From assembly GCA_963808815.1 (NCBI GenBank), contig CAWEGI010000001.1, forward strand, positions 167,479-231,478: a stretch of DNA of 64,000 nucleotides. The letters are read 5' to 3'. Positions 52,078 through 60,556 of the stretch are shown here, piece by piece. Position numbers and translations under genes: made by a program. Positions within the stretch are counted from its first letter, which is position 1. Every line of letters begins with the position of its first letter. This DNA comes from DATBLE01 sp963808815. GTDB lineage: Bacteria > Actinomycetota > Thermoleophilia > Gaiellales > Gaiellaceae. Below the pieces are notes generated by a model, which was given only the letters and a program-made list of their open reading frames with translations, was not told the origin of the DNA and did no database searches.

Positions 52078-54191
52078 CTCGACACCTCCGCAGCGGTCAC
52101 GGCCTCCGCCTCGGAGGCGACTCCGGTTCCGATCACGATGTTCCCGAAGCGGTCGACGTGCGCGGTCAGCCCCGGCGGGATCACGGTCGTCGAGTCGTAC
52201 TGGTTGACGATCGCCGGCCCCTCCAGCCGGTTTCCCGCCCTCAGCGCCGTGCGGTCGTAGAACCGCGTCGGCACCTGCTCGAGGCTGCCGCCGACGCGGA
52301 ACCAGGCGTCGCGCTCGTAGCGCAGCGCCTCGTCCGGCGACTCGTCGCCGTGCTCGACCTCCGGCACCTTCAGCGGCGGCATCAGGCCGATCCCCCGTAC
52401 GCGGACGTTCGGGATCTCGATGTCCGAATCCTCGAACCGGCGCGAGTACTCGCGCTCGTGGATGTCGTGGAAGTCGCCGCGGACCTTCTCGGCCCAAGCA
52501 TCGTCGATCGCGCCGGAGTCGACGTCGACCCTGAGCTCGTAGCCCTGGCCGAGGTAGCGGCAGTCGGCGACGCGCTGGACGAGGATCTGTTCGGCTGCGA
52601 CCCCGTCCTCCTCGAGCTGGGCGCGTGCCTGCCGCTCGAGCTCCTCGAACGCGGCCTGGAGCGAGCCCGCATCCAGGCTGGACAGCCGCTCGTACACCGT
52701 CGAGCCGTACTCGTAGACCATGTCCGTTGCGAGCAGGCCGAGCGCAGCGGTCACGCCCGGGTAGTTCGGGACGACCACCGACGGCGTCCCCACCTCGAGC
52801 GCGATCTGAGCCGCGAACAGCGGCCCCGCGCCGCCCTCGGCGACCAGCGCGAAGTCGCGGGGGTCGTAGCCCTTGCGCACGGAGTTCTCCTCGATCGACT
52901 GCACCATCGAGTGGGTGAGAATCAGGACCGCGCCCATCGACGCCTCCTCGACCGACATGCCGAGTGCCCGGGCCGGGCCCTCCTCGAACGCCGCCCGCGC
53001 GGCGGCCGCGTCGAGGTCCATCCCGCCGCCGAGGAACGTCTCCGGAAGCAGCCAGCCGAGGTTGACCATGGCGTCGGTAGCGGTCGCCTCGGTGCCGCCC
53101 CGCCCGTAGGCGGCCGGCCCGGGGTCGGCGCCGGCCGAGCGCGGCCCGACGCGGAAGATGCCTCCTGCGTCCACGTAGGCGATCGAGCCGCCGCCCGCGC
53201 CGATCGTGTCGACGTCGACCATCGGGATCATCGCCTGGTACGGCCCGACCCTGGTGTCCAGCAGGTGCTTCATCCGCAGGCGGCCCTCCTGGGCAAGGCC
53301 GATGTCGGCCGAGGTGCCGCCCACGTCGAGTGTGATCACGTTCTCGTAGCCCGCCTGGCGCCCGGCCCAGATGCCGCCGACCACGCCGGCCACCGGCCCG
53401 GACATCAGCAGGTTGACGGGCCGCGCGATCGCGCCCTCGGCCGTGGCGACGCCGCTGGCCGAGGTCATCAGGTGCAGCCCGGTGCGGACGTCCATCGCCT
53501 CCAGCTCCTGCTCGAGCCGGTGGACGTAGCTGGAGACGCGGGGGCCGATGTACGCGTTGAGGCAGACGGTCGAGAAGCGCTCGTACTCGCGGTACTGGGG
53601 CAGCACCTCCGACGAGACGGACAGGAACGCGTCGGGGAACTCCTCGCGGACGATCTCGGCGACGCGCGCCTCGTGCTGCGGGTTCAGGAACGAGAAGAGG
53701 AAGCAGACCGCGACGGATTCGACACCGGCCTCCTTCAGCTTCACGACCTGCTCGCGCGCCTTCGTCTCGTCGAGCGGGACGAGTACCGAGCCGTCGCGGG
53801 TGATCCGCTCGGGCACCGTGAGCCGGTGCCGGCGGCGCACGATCGGGTAGCGCTGCCACGGCAGATCCTGGTAGCTCGAGAAGTTCAGCGGCTTCTTGTG
53901 CCGGGCGATGTGGAGGATGTCGCGGTAGCCCTCGGTGGTGATCAGCCCGACCTGGGCGCCGTCGTGCTCGATGACGATGTTGGTGGCGATGGTCGTGCCG
54001 TGGAAGACCTGGTCCAACTGCGAAGGCGCGGTGCCCGCGCCTTCGCAGAGCTCGCGAACTCCCTTCACGGTTCCCGAGGACGGATCCTCCGGAGTCGTCG
54101 GCAGCTTGTGGACGAGGATCTGGCCCGCCTCGTCGTCCACGTAGATCAGGTCGGTGAACGTGCCGCCGACATCGACTCCGAGTCGCTTCAT
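52074..54191 (-). CDS. hyuA: Hydantoinase A / ATP-dependent cyclic-amide hydrolase alpha subunit
   Basis: 705-residue HyuA. It has an actin/HSP70-like ATP-binding fold: KRLGVDVGGTFTDLIYVDDE, GTTIATNIVIEHDGAQVGLI, DILHIARHKKPLNFSSYQDL, NVITLDVGGTSADIGLAQEG (second phosphate loop), TIGAGGGSIAYVDAGGIFRV, SAGADPGPAAYGRGGTEATA, and the C-terminal helix bundle EEQILVQRVADCRYLGQGYE-like. The VGGTSAD motif binds ATP as in HyuA/oxoprolinase/acetone carboxylase. Substrate cannot be set by motifs. ATG 54191 has AAGGGGG 6-7 nt upstream. 9 nt after the alcohol dehydrogenase stop, thus the second gene of the leftward operon. Confidence 0.92.
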   Translation of the reverse strand: MKRLGVDVGGTFTDLIYVDDEAGQILVHKLPTTPEDPSSGTVKGVRELCEGAGTAPSQLDQVFHGTTIATNIVIEHDGAQVGLITTEGYRDILHIARHKKPLNFSSYQDLPWQRYPIVRRRHRLTVPERITRDGSVLVPLDETKAREQVVKLKEAGVESVAVCFLFSFLNPQHEARVAEIVREEFPDAFLSVSSEVLPQYREYERFSTVCLNAYIGPRVSSYVHRLEQELEAMDVRTGLHLMTSASGVATAEGAIARPVNLLMSGPVAGVVGGIWAGRQAGYENVITLDVGGTSADIGLAQEGRLRMKHLLDTRVGPYQAMIPMVDVDTIGAGGGSIAYVDAGGIFRVGPRSAGADPGPAAYGRGGTEATATDAMVNLGWLLPETFLGGGMDLDAAAARAAFEEGPARALGMSVEEASMGAVLILTHSMVQSIEENSVRKGYDPRDFALVAEGGAGPLFAAQIALEVGTPSVVVPNYPGVTAALGLLATDMVYEYGSTVYERLSSLDAGSLQAAFEELERQARAQLEEDGVAAEQILVQRVADCRYLGQGYELRVDVDSGAIDDAWAEKVRGDFHDIHEREYSRRFEDSDIEIPNVRVRGIGLMPPLKVPEVEHGDESPDEALRYERDAWFRVGGSLEQVPTRFYDRTALRAGNRLEGPAIVNQYDSTTVIPPGLTAHVDRFGNIVIGTGVASEAEAVTAAEVSR

Positions 54192-54200
54192 CGAGCCCCC

Positions 54201-55229
54201 TTACGGTTTCAGGACGATCTTGCCGAAGTGCTCACGGCGCTCCATGGTCTCCATCGCCTCCCGCGCCTCGTCCAGGGGAAAGGTGGTGTAGACGAGGGGC
54301 TCGATCAGCCCGCGGGCGGCGAGGTCGAGCACCTTCTCGACCTCCCAGCGGTCGTAGACGAACGAGCCGATGATCTGCTTCTGGCCGCGGAAGAACGGGA
54401 TGATGTCGAACGGGACGACCTCGCCCGAGTGCCCGCCGCAGATGACCAGGCGACCGTCCTTCGCGAGCGAGTCGAGCCCCTTCTGGAAGAGCTCGCCGCC
54501 GACGTGCTCGAAGACCAGGTCCACGCCGCGGCCGTCGGTCGCCCGCATCACCTCCTCGACCACGTCCTGCGTCGCGTGGTTGATGCCCACGTCCATGCCC
54601 AGCTCGCTCGCCCGCGCCAGCTTCTGGTCGGAGCTGGCGTTCCCGATCACGAACGCGCCGGCGAGGTGCGCGAGCTGCACCGCCGCGGAGCCGATGCCGC
54701 TGCCGACGGAGTTGATCAGGACGCGCTCGGCGGGGGCGAGCCGCCCGCGGGTGAACAGCATGTGCCAGGCCGTGCCGAAGGCGATCTGGGTCGCGGCGGC
54801 CGCCTCGTCGCTCAGGCTCTCCGGGATCCGGATCAGGTGACGCACCGAGCAGGCCAGCTTCTCCGCGTAGCCACCGGAGGTGGAGAAGCTGATGAACCCG
54901 GCGTCGAGGCAGAGCGACTCTCGCCCCGTCTGGCAGTAGATGCACTCGCCGCAGGTGGCCATCAGGTACGGCATCACGCGCTCGCCGACCTCCCAGCCGG
55001 TGACGCCCTCGCCGATCGCGGTTATGCGCCCGATCACCTCGACGCCGAGCACGAACGGTGGCTCGACCGGGAAGCGAGAGATGCCCTCGCGCACGTCGAC
55101 GTCGAGGTGGTTCAGCGCAGAGGCGAGGATGTCCAGCGCGACCTCGCCCGGGCCGGGTTCCGGGTCCGGCAGGTCCTTGAGCTGCAACACGTCAGAGCCG
55201 CCGAATTCCTCGAACACGACCGCCTTCAC
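54201..55229 (-). CDS. Zn-dependent medium-chain alcohol dehydrogenase / quinone-oxidoreductase
   Basis: 342 residues. VKAVVFEEFGGSDVLQLKDL, the catalytic-zinc region NHLDVDVREGISRF, the structural-zinc loop CGECIYCQTGRESLC, and the NAD(P) fold VLINSVGSGIGSAAVQLAHL. All four structural Cys are present. The MDR/QOR-like group covers alcohol dehydrogenases, enoyl and crotonyl reductases and acyl-CoA reductases. GTG 55229 has GGAGG 8 nt upstream. First gene of the leftward operon, transcribed from the promoter at 55264-55291. It could oxidise or reduce an early intermediate. Confidence 0.9.
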   Translation of the reverse strand: MKAVVFEEFGGSDVLQLKDLPDPEPGPGEVALDILASALNHLDVDVREGISRFPVEPPFVLGVEVIGRITAIGEGVTGWEVGERVMPYLMATCGECIYCQTGRESLCLDAGFISFSTSGGYAEKLACSVRHLIRIPESLSDEAAAATQIAFGTAWHMLFTRGRLAPAERVLINSVGSGIGSAAVQLAHLAGAFVIGNASSDQKLARASELGMDVGINHATQDVVEEVMRATDGRGVDLVFEHVGGELFQKGLDSLAKDGRLVICGGHSGEVVPFDIIPFFRGQKQIIGSFVYDRWEVEKVLDLAARGLIEPLVYTTFPLDEAREAMETMERREHFGKIVLKP

Positions 55230-55263
55230 GGACAACCTCCAAGTCGGACGACGAGTACGGGCT

Positions 55264-55291
55264 TTATGTCTGACTTTCGGGCGTGAGTCAA
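55264..55291 (-). promoter_or_regulatory. Leftward promoter with overlapping operator
   Basis: Minus strand: -35 TTGACT (55291-55286), 16-nt spacer, -10 ACATAA (55269-55264). GTCAGACAT overlaps the spacer/-10, with GTCAGACATAAAGC near-identical to the rightward promoter. Drives the alcohol dehydrogenase-hyuA-hyuB operon. Confidence 0.7.
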
Positions 55292-55312
55292 GGAGCACCC
55301 GGCCGGGCGGGT

Positions 55313-55341
55313 TTGACACTCCCTTTGAATGTCTGACATAA
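55313..55341 (+). promoter_or_regulatory. Rightward promoter with overlapping operator
   Basis: -35 TTGACA (55313-55318), 17-nt spacer, -10 ACATAA (55336-55341). AATGTCTGACATAAAGC overlaps the -10; ATGTCTGACAT is a perfect 11-bp palindrome. TSS would fall about 7-8 nt before GTG 55355, nearly leaderless. Mirror of the leftward promoter and candidate site for the GntR regulator at 49431. Confidence 0.72.
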
Positions 55342-55354
55342 AGCGGGCACGGCT

Positions 55355-56167
55355 GTGCTCGAAGGACTCCGTTCTCTGCTCTTCGCGCCCGGCTCCGACG
55401 AGCCGAAGCTGACGAAGGCACTCGCGTCGGACGCCGACGTCGTCGTCGCCGACCTCGAGGACGCCGTGACACCCGACCGCAAGGACGAGGCGCGCGAGCT
55501 CGTGCTCCGGCTCCGCCCGCCCGTCGTCCGGGTCAACGGCGCGGGCACGCTCTGGTTCGAGGACGACCTCGCCGCGGCGCGCGAGCTCCCGCTGGAGGCG
55601 CTCGTCCTGCCGAAGGCAACGCCCGACGCGGTCGCCGCCCTCGGCGCCGAGGGCCCGCCGGTGATCGCGATCGTCGAGACGGCCCAGGGTCTGCGGCTCG
55701 CCTACGAGACGGCGTCGAGCCCTCGAGTGGCCGCGCTCCTGCTCGGTGCGGCCGACCTGGGCGCCGAGCTCGGCTGGGAGCCACGTCCGGACGGTCTGGA
55801 GGTCCTCTACGCCCGCTCGAAGGTCGTCGCCGACTCGGCGGCGGCCGCCATCCGCGGCCCCTTCGACATCGTCCACCTCGACACCCGGGACGGGGCGGGG
55901 CTCGAGGCCGCCGCCCGCTTCGCGAGGTCGCTCGGTTTCCGCGGCAAGGCCTGTATCCACCCGGCGCAGGTCGACATCGTCAACCGCGTGTTCCAGCCCG
56001 ACGCCGATTCCGTCGCGTGGGCGCAGCGTGTGCTGGAGGCGGCCGAGCGCGGCGAGCACGAGGGCCGCGGCGCGGTTGCGCTCGACGGCGAGATGATCGA
56101 CGCGCCGATCGTCGATCGGGCGCGCAGGATCCTGTCCGACGCGAAAGGAGGCACGCATGGCCACTGA
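55355..56167 (+). CDS. HpcH/HpaI (CitE-like) CoA-ester lyase
   Basis: 270-residue Mg-dependent aldolase/lyase. LRSLLFAPGSDEPKLTKALA is the CitE start; DVVVADLEDAVTPDRKDEAR carries the conserved Asp; VRVNGAGTLWFEDDLAA, ALVLPKATPDAVAAL, VIAIVETAQGLRLAYETASS (metal Glu) and KACIHPAQVDIVNRVFQPDA follow. These proteins cleave C-C bonds in citryl-, malyl-, citramalyl- or methylmalyl-CoA. GTG 55355 is the only start after an in-frame TGA. First gene of the rightward operon; overlaps MaoC by 11 nt, so a hydratase product may be handed directly to the lyase. Confidence 0.88.
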   Translation: MLEGLRSLLFAPGSDEPKLTKALASDADVVVADLEDAVTPDRKDEARELVLRLRPPVVRVNGAGTLWFEDDLAAARELPLEALVLPKATPDAVAALGAEGPPVIAIVETAQGLRLAYETASSPRVAALLLGAADLGAELGWEPRPDGLEVLYARSKVVADSAAAAIRGPFDIVHLDTRDGAGLEAAARFARSLGFRGKACIHPAQVDIVNRVFQPDADSVAWAQRVLEAAERGEHEGRGAVALDGEMIDAPIVDRARRILSDAKGGTHGH

Positions 56168-56687
56168 GCACGCGAGCGCGCCGAAACTCTGGGAGGGCCG
56201 CTTCTACGAGGACCTCGACGTCGGCGACGTCTTCCGCAGCCGCTTCGGCCGCACCGTCACCGAGTACGACAACATCCTCTTCACGGGGCTGACCCACAAC
56301 ACGAACTCGATCCACTTCGACGCCGTTCACGCCGGGCGGACGCAATTCGGGCAGATCCTGGTCAACAGCACGTTCACGCTCGCGCTGATCACCGGCCTGA
56401 CCGTCCAGGACACGAGCGAGAACGCAGCCGCGAACCTGTCCTGGACGGACATCTCGCTCCCGAACCCCGTGTTCGTCGGCGACACGCTCTGGGCCGAGAG
56501 CGAGATCCTGGACAAGCGAGAGTCGAAGTCGAAGCCGAGCGTCGGCATCGTCTCGATGCGCTGCCGTGGGATCAACCAGCGCGGCCAGGTGGTGATCGAG
56601 TATCGGCGGACGTTCATGCTCTACAAGCGCTCGGCGCCGGAGGTGGAGCGCAGCTTCCCCGGCACCGGCGAGGAATGGAGGGTGTGA
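56157..56687 (+). CDS. MaoC-family enoyl-CoA hydratase/dehydratase
   Basis: 176-residue hot-dog hydratase. LDVGDVFRSRFGRTVTEYDN, LTHNTNSIHFDAVHAGRTQF (hydratase region: Asn/His/Asp), GQILVNSTFTLALITGLTVQ and LVWAESEILDKRESKSKPSV-like segments match the mesaconyl-CoA/R-specific hydratase subgroup. The catalytic pair is probably Asp and His of SIHFD. GGAGG lies 5-6 nt before ATG 56157. Stop overlaps the ATG of the PrpD gene (TGATG). Would hydrate an unsaturated dicarboxylic or branched acyl-CoA made by the dehydrogenases downstream. Confidence 0.88.
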   Translation: MATEHASAPKLWEGRFYEDLDVGDVFRSRFGRTVTEYDNILFTGLTHNTNSIHFDAVHAGRTQFGQILVNSTFTLALITGLTVQDTSENAAANLSWTDISLPNPVFVGDTLWAESEILDKRESKSKPSVGIVSMRCRGINQRGQVVIEYRRTFMLYKRSAPEVERSFPGTGEEWRV

Positions 56688-58060
56688 TGGCCACTGCAGC
56701 GGAACGGTTCGCGGCATTCGCGCTGGAGCTGACGCTCGACGCTGTGCCCGAGGAGGTGGTCGAGGCGGCGAAACTGCACGTGCTCGACGTGCTCGGCTGC
56801 GGCCTGGCCGCGCACGGGCTCGGGGTCGCCGGCGAGGGCCGGCAGGCGATGGTGGAGCTGGGCGGCGAGCCCGAGGCGTCGGTGATCGGGCTGGAGACCG
56901 GTCTGCCTGCGCCCAACGCGGCGTTCGCGAACGCGATGCTCTGCCACGGCCTCGACTTCGACGACACGCACTCCGACTCGGTCTCGCACGTCAGCACGGT
57001 GGTCGTGCCGGCGGCGGCCGCGCTCGCCGAGGCGCGCGGCGCCGACGGGCGCGAGCTGCTGACGGCGATCGTCGCCGGCAACGAGATCGTCACCCGCATC
57101 GGCATGGCGACGCCGGGGGCGTTCCACCGGCGCGGCTTCCACCCGACGGCGATCTGCGGGATCTTCGGCGCAACCGCCGCCGCCGCACGGCTGAGCGGTC
57201 TCCCGGTCGCCGAGACGGCAAGCGCGCTCGGCATCGCCGGCAGCATGGCCTCGGGCCTCTTCGCCTACCTCGACGATGCCACCGCGACCAAGCCGATCCA
57301 CCCGGCCTGGGCCGCGCACGGCGCGCTCGTCGCCGTGCGGCTTGCCGCGCTCGGCGCCGAGGGCCCGCCCGGCGTGCTGGAGGGCCGCTTCGGCCTCTAC
57401 CACGCGTTCGTCGACACGCGCATCGACCTCGAGCCGCAGCTCTCCGACCTGGGCAGGCGCTGGGAGACGCCCCGGATCGCCTTCAAGGCCTTCCCAGCGT
57501 GCCACTTCATCCACGGCTCGCTGGGCGCGACCGCCTCGCTGGTCGGCTCGGTCGACCCGGACGAGATCGAGGAGATCGTCGTCACCGTGCCCGAGGCTGG
57601 CGTCTCGCTGGTACTGGAGCCGGCCGAGTCGAAGGTCGCGCCTCGCACGGACTACGAGGGCAAGTTCTCGCTCCAGTACTCGACCGCGGCGATGCTCGTG
57701 CACGGCCGCGTCGGCCTGGCCACGTACACGCCGGAGGCGCTGGCCGACGACCGCGTGCTCGGCCTCGCCCGGAGGGTGCGCTACGAGATCAAGGAGTACA
57801 CGTCGTACCCGGCCGCGTTCCCCGGGGGGGTGCGGATCGTGCTGCGCGACGGCGAGACGATCGACGCCGACCTCCCCCACCAGCTGGGCGCGCCCGAAAA
57901 CCCGATGACGGCCGAGCAGGTGCGAGAGAAGTTCCGCGAGAACGCCGCGCTTGCGGGCGGGTCGTTCGAGGCGCTCGAGGAGGCGGTGCTCGACCTCGAG
58001 CACCGTGACGACCTGCGCGCCGTGCTCTCACAGCTCGGCGGCCATGCGGTCCCCGCATGA
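56687..58060 (+). CDS. MmgE/PrpD-family protein
   Basis: 457 residues of the MmgE/PrpD/aconitate-decarboxylase fold. AAERFAAFALELTLDAVPEE, LHVLDVLGCGLAAHGLGVAG, NAMLCHGLDFDDTHSDSVSH (the conserved active-site HGxDxDDTH), GRIFGATAAAARLSGLPVAE-like and HPAWAAHGALVAVRLAALGA, FKAFPACHFIHGSLGATASL follow. Family includes 2-methylcitrate dehydratase (PrpD), cis-aconitate decarboxylase and epimerase-like enzymes. Start at ATG 56687 is favoured by GGAGGG upstream and one-base overlap with the MaoC stop. Role could be dehydration or decarboxylation of a tricarboxylate. Confidence 0.87.
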   Translation: MATAAERFAAFALELTLDAVPEEVVEAAKLHVLDVLGCGLAAHGLGVAGEGRQAMVELGGEPEASVIGLETGLPAPNAAFANAMLCHGLDFDDTHSDSVSHVSTVVVPAAAALAEARGADGRELLTAIVAGNEIVTRIGMATPGAFHRRGFHPTAICGIFGATAAAARLSGLPVAETASALGIAGSMASGLFAYLDDATATKPIHPAWAAHGALVAVRLAALGAEGPPGVLEGRFGLYHAFVDTRIDLEPQLSDLGRRWETPRIAFKAFPACHFIHGSLGATASLVGSVDPDEIEEIVVTVPEAGVSLVLEPAESKVAPRTDYEGKFSLQYSTAAMLVHGRVGLATYTPEALADDRVLGLARRVRYEIKEYTSYPAAFPGGVRIVLRDGETIDADLPHQLGAPENPMTAEQVREKFRENAALAGGSFEALEEAVLDLEHRDDLRAVLSQLGGHAVPA

Positions 58061-58062
58061 GC

Positions 58063-58085
58063 GTCGCTCGCCTTCGGCTCGCTCC
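58063..58085. repeat. 23-bp dispersed repeat, copy 2
   Basis: 22 of 23 bases identical to 16044-16066; also starts 2 nt after a stop codon (PrpD gene, 58060) and immediately precedes a strong hairpin. Confidence 0.55.
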
Positions 58086-58114
58086 CGCGGGGGAAACGGC
58101 CGGTTTCCCCCGCG
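58086..58114 (+). terminator. 12-bp perfect hairpin after the PrpD gene
   Basis: CGCGGGGGAAAC (58086-58097), loop GGCCG, complement 58103-58114. Lies between PrpD and the acyl-CoA dehydrogenase genes. No T-run follows, so partial termination or mRNA protection is likelier than complete stop. Confidence 0.6.
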
Positions 58115-58220
58115 AGCCCCCTTCCCTAAGTACTTCCGCACCCCAGCAACGACTGGAAGCCGCGCCCGCCATGTCGGTCGCGGCGCCGACCGTTCACAGA
58201 GCCGGCGAGGCGGCGGCCCT

Positions 58221-59393
58221 ATGAGCGTTCCGGACGATCGGCAGGCGATCGTCGCCGCGGTCCGCGAGTGGGTCGAGCGCGAGGTCTACCCGGTCGCCTC
58301 CGACTACGAGCACGCCGACGAGTACCCCGAGCCGCTGGTCGAGGACATGAAGCGGATGGGCCTGTTCGGCGTGACCATCCCCGAGGAGTACGGCGGCCTC
58401 GGGCTCGACCTGCTCACCTACGTGCTGATCCAGATCGAGCTGTCGCGCGGCTGGATGTCCCTCTCCGGCGTTCTGAACACGCACTTCATCTCGGCGTGGA
58501 TGATCCGGACCCACGGCACGGACGAGCAGCGGGAGCGCTACCTGCCCAGGATGGCGACGGGGGAGCTGCGCTTCGCCTACTCGATGACGGAGCCGCACGC
58601 GGGCTCGGATGTCCAGGCGATCCGCACCCGCGCGGTCCGCGAGGGCGACGGCTACGCGATCACCGGCCAGAAGATGTGGGCCACGAACGGCCTCCGCGCG
58701 GGCGCGATCATGTTGCTGGCGGTCACGGACCCGGACGCCAAGCCGCGGCACCGGGGCATGACGGCGTTCGTCGTCGAGAAGGAGCCGGGCCGCTCTTCGC
58801 AGCCGGGCCTGGAGGTCGGAGCCCCGATCAAGAAGCTCGGGTACAAGGGGGTGGAGTCGGTCGAGCTGTCTTTCGACGGCTTCGAGGTGCCGCTCACCAG
58901 CATTCTGGGCGGCGCAGCCGGTGAGAACTCGGGCTTCGCCTACTTCATGGGCGGGATCGAGCTCGGCCGCGTGAACATCGCCGCGCGCGCCGTCGGCATC
59001 GCCACGCGGGCATTCGAGGAGGCGATTCGCTACGCGCAGCAGCGCGAGGCGTTCGGCAAGCCGATCGCCCAGCACCAGGCCGTGCAGCTGAAGCTGGCCC
59101 AGATGGCGACGAGGATCGAGGCGGCCCGGCTCCTGACGATGCAGGCTGCGGAGCGGAAGAACGCCGGCGAGCGCGCAGACCTCGAGGCCGGCATGGCGAA
59201 GCTGTTCGCGACCGAGACCGCCGAGGAGGTCGCGCTGGAGGCGATGCGGATCCACGGCGGCGCCGGCTACTCCCAGGAGCTCGTCGTCGAGCGGATCTAC
59301 CGCGACGCGCCCGTCCTGATCCTCGGCGAGGGCTCCAACGAGATCCAGCAGCTGGTGATCGCGCGGAGACTGCTCGAGCGCTACGCCGTCTGA
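58221..59393 (+). CDS. Acyl-CoA dehydrogenase 1
   Basis: 390-residue FAD acyl-CoA dehydrogenase. MGLFGVTIPEEYGGLGLDLL, FAYSMTEPHAGSDVQAIRTR (FAD loop), YAITGQKMWATNGLRAGAIM, RVNIAARAVGIATRAFEEAI, FGKPIAQHQAVQLKLAQMAT and GGAGYSQELVVERIYRDAPV. The catalytic Glu is in LILGEGSNEIQQLVIA. ATG 58221 follows a 160-bp gap with the repeat and hairpin. Overlaps the second dehydrogenase by one base (TGATG). Likely introduces the double bond that MaoC hydrates. Confidence 0.92.
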   Translation: MSVPDDRQAIVAAVREWVEREVYPVASDYEHADEYPEPLVEDMKRMGLFGVTIPEEYGGLGLDLLTYVLIQIELSRGWMSLSGVLNTHFISAWMIRTHGTDEQRERYLPRMATGELRFAYSMTEPHAGSDVQAIRTRAVREGDGYAITGQKMWATNGLRAGAIMLLAVTDPDAKPRHRGMTAFVVEKEPGRSSQPGLEVGAPIKKLGYKGVESVELSFDGFEVPLTSILGGAAGENSGFAYFMGGIELGRVNIAARAVGIATRAFEEAIRYAQQREAFGKPIAQHQAVQLKLAQMATRIEAARLLTMQAAERKNAGERADLEAGMAKLFATETAEEVALEAMRIHGGAGYSQELVVERIYRDAPVLILGEGSNEIQQLVIARRLLERYAV

Positions 59394-60556
59394 TGGACTT
59401 CTCCCTTCCGCCGGAGCTGGACGAGATCCGGGCCGCCGTGCGTGAGCTGTGCGCGGGGTTCCCCGGCGAATACTGGCGCGGGCTCGAGCCCGACCGCTAC
59501 CCGGAGGAATTCGTCGCCGCCCTCACCGAGCAGGGATGGCTGGCCGCGCTGATCCCCGAGGAGTACGGCGGCGCCGGGCTCTCGCTGACGGCCGCGAGCG
59601 TGATCCTGGAGGAGATCAACGCCGCGGGCTGCAACGCGGGCGCCTGCCATGCCCAGATGTACGTGATGGGCACGATCCTGCGCCACGGCTCCGACGCCCA
59701 GAAGCAGGCGTACCTGCCGCGGATCGCCTCCGGCGAGCTCCGCCTCCAGGCCTTCGGCGTCACCGAGCCGACGGTCGGCTCCGACACGACGAGCATCCAG
59801 ACGACGGCGGAGCGTGTCGACGGCGGCTACGTCGTCCGCGGCCAGAAGATCTGGACGTCGCGCGCACTGCACTCCGACCTGATGCTGCTGCTCGCCCGCA
59901 CGACCGCCGCCGACCAGGTCGAGAAGCGCACGGAGGGCCTCTCCACGTTCGTCGTGGACATGCGGAAGGCGCTCGACGCCGGCACGATGACCATCCGCCC
60001 GATCAGGACGCTGATGAACCACGCGACCACCGAGGTCTTCCTCGACGGTGTCGAGCTGCCGGCGGACGCACTCGTCGGCGAGGAGGGCAAGGGCTTCCGC
60101 CACATCCTCGACGGGATGAACGCCGAGCGGGTGCTGATCGCGGCCGAGTGCATCGGCGACGGCCGCTGGTTCGTCGACAAGGCGTCCGCCTACGCGTCCG
60201 AGCGGGTCGTCTTCGGACGGCCGATCGGCCAGAACCAGGGCGTCCAGTTCCCGATCGCGCGTGCGTGGGCCTCGGTCGAGGCGGCCGACCTGATGCGCTA
60301 CAAGGCCGCCTGGCTGTTCGACCAGGGACTCCCCTGCGGGCCGGAGGCGAACACGGCGAAGTTGCTCGCCTCAGAGGCGTCGTGGGCGGCGGCCAACGCG
60401 TGCCTGGACACCCACGGCGGCTTCGGCTTCGCGCAGGAGTACGACGTCGAGCGGAAGTTCCGGGAGACGCGCCTCTACACGGTCGCCCCGGTCTCGAACA
60501 ACCTCGTGCTCGCCTTCATCGGCCAGAACGTGCTGGGGATGCCGCGCTCCTACTGA
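59393..60556 (+). CDS. Acyl-CoA dehydrogenase 2 (non-canonical base)
   Basis: 387 residues. GWLAALIPEEYGGAGLSLTA, LQAFGVTEPTVGSDTTSIQT, YVVRGQKIWTSRALHSDLML, VLIAAECIGDGRWFVDKASA, VVFGRPIGQNQGVQFPIARA and THGGFGFAQEYDVERKFRET. At the position of the usual EGT(x)EI catalytic Glu the protein has YTVAPVSNNLVLAFIG, so the base must lie elsewhere, as in isovaleryl-type enzymes, or the enzyme acts differently. Forms a pair with dehydrogenase 1, perhaps a heteromeric enzyme. Ends 6 nt past the start of the convergent CobW gene stop. Confidence 0.9.
   Translation: MDFSLPPELDEIRAAVRELCAGFPGEYWRGLEPDRYPEEFVAALTEQGWLAALIPEEYGGAGLSLTAASVILEEINAAGCNAGACHAQMYVMGTILRHGSDAQKQAYLPRIASGELRLQAFGVTEPTVGSDTTSIQTTAERVDGGYVVRGQKIWTSRALHSDLMLLLARTTAADQVEKRTEGLSTFVVDMRKALDAGTMTIRPIRTLMNHATTEVFLDGVELPADALVGEEGKGFRHILDGMNAERVLIAAECIGDGRWFVDKASAYASERVVFGRPIGQNQGVQFPIARAWASVEAADLMRYKAAWLFDQGLPCGPEANTAKLLASEASWAAANACLDTHGGFGFAQEYDVERKFRETRLYTVAPVSNNLVLAFIGQNVLGMPRSY

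Noticed and set aside
49732..55286. Two very long plus-strand frames (842 and 1042 codons)
   Set aside because: Antisense to hyuA, hyuB and the alcohol dehydrogenase, all with family motifs; no motif in the plus frames.
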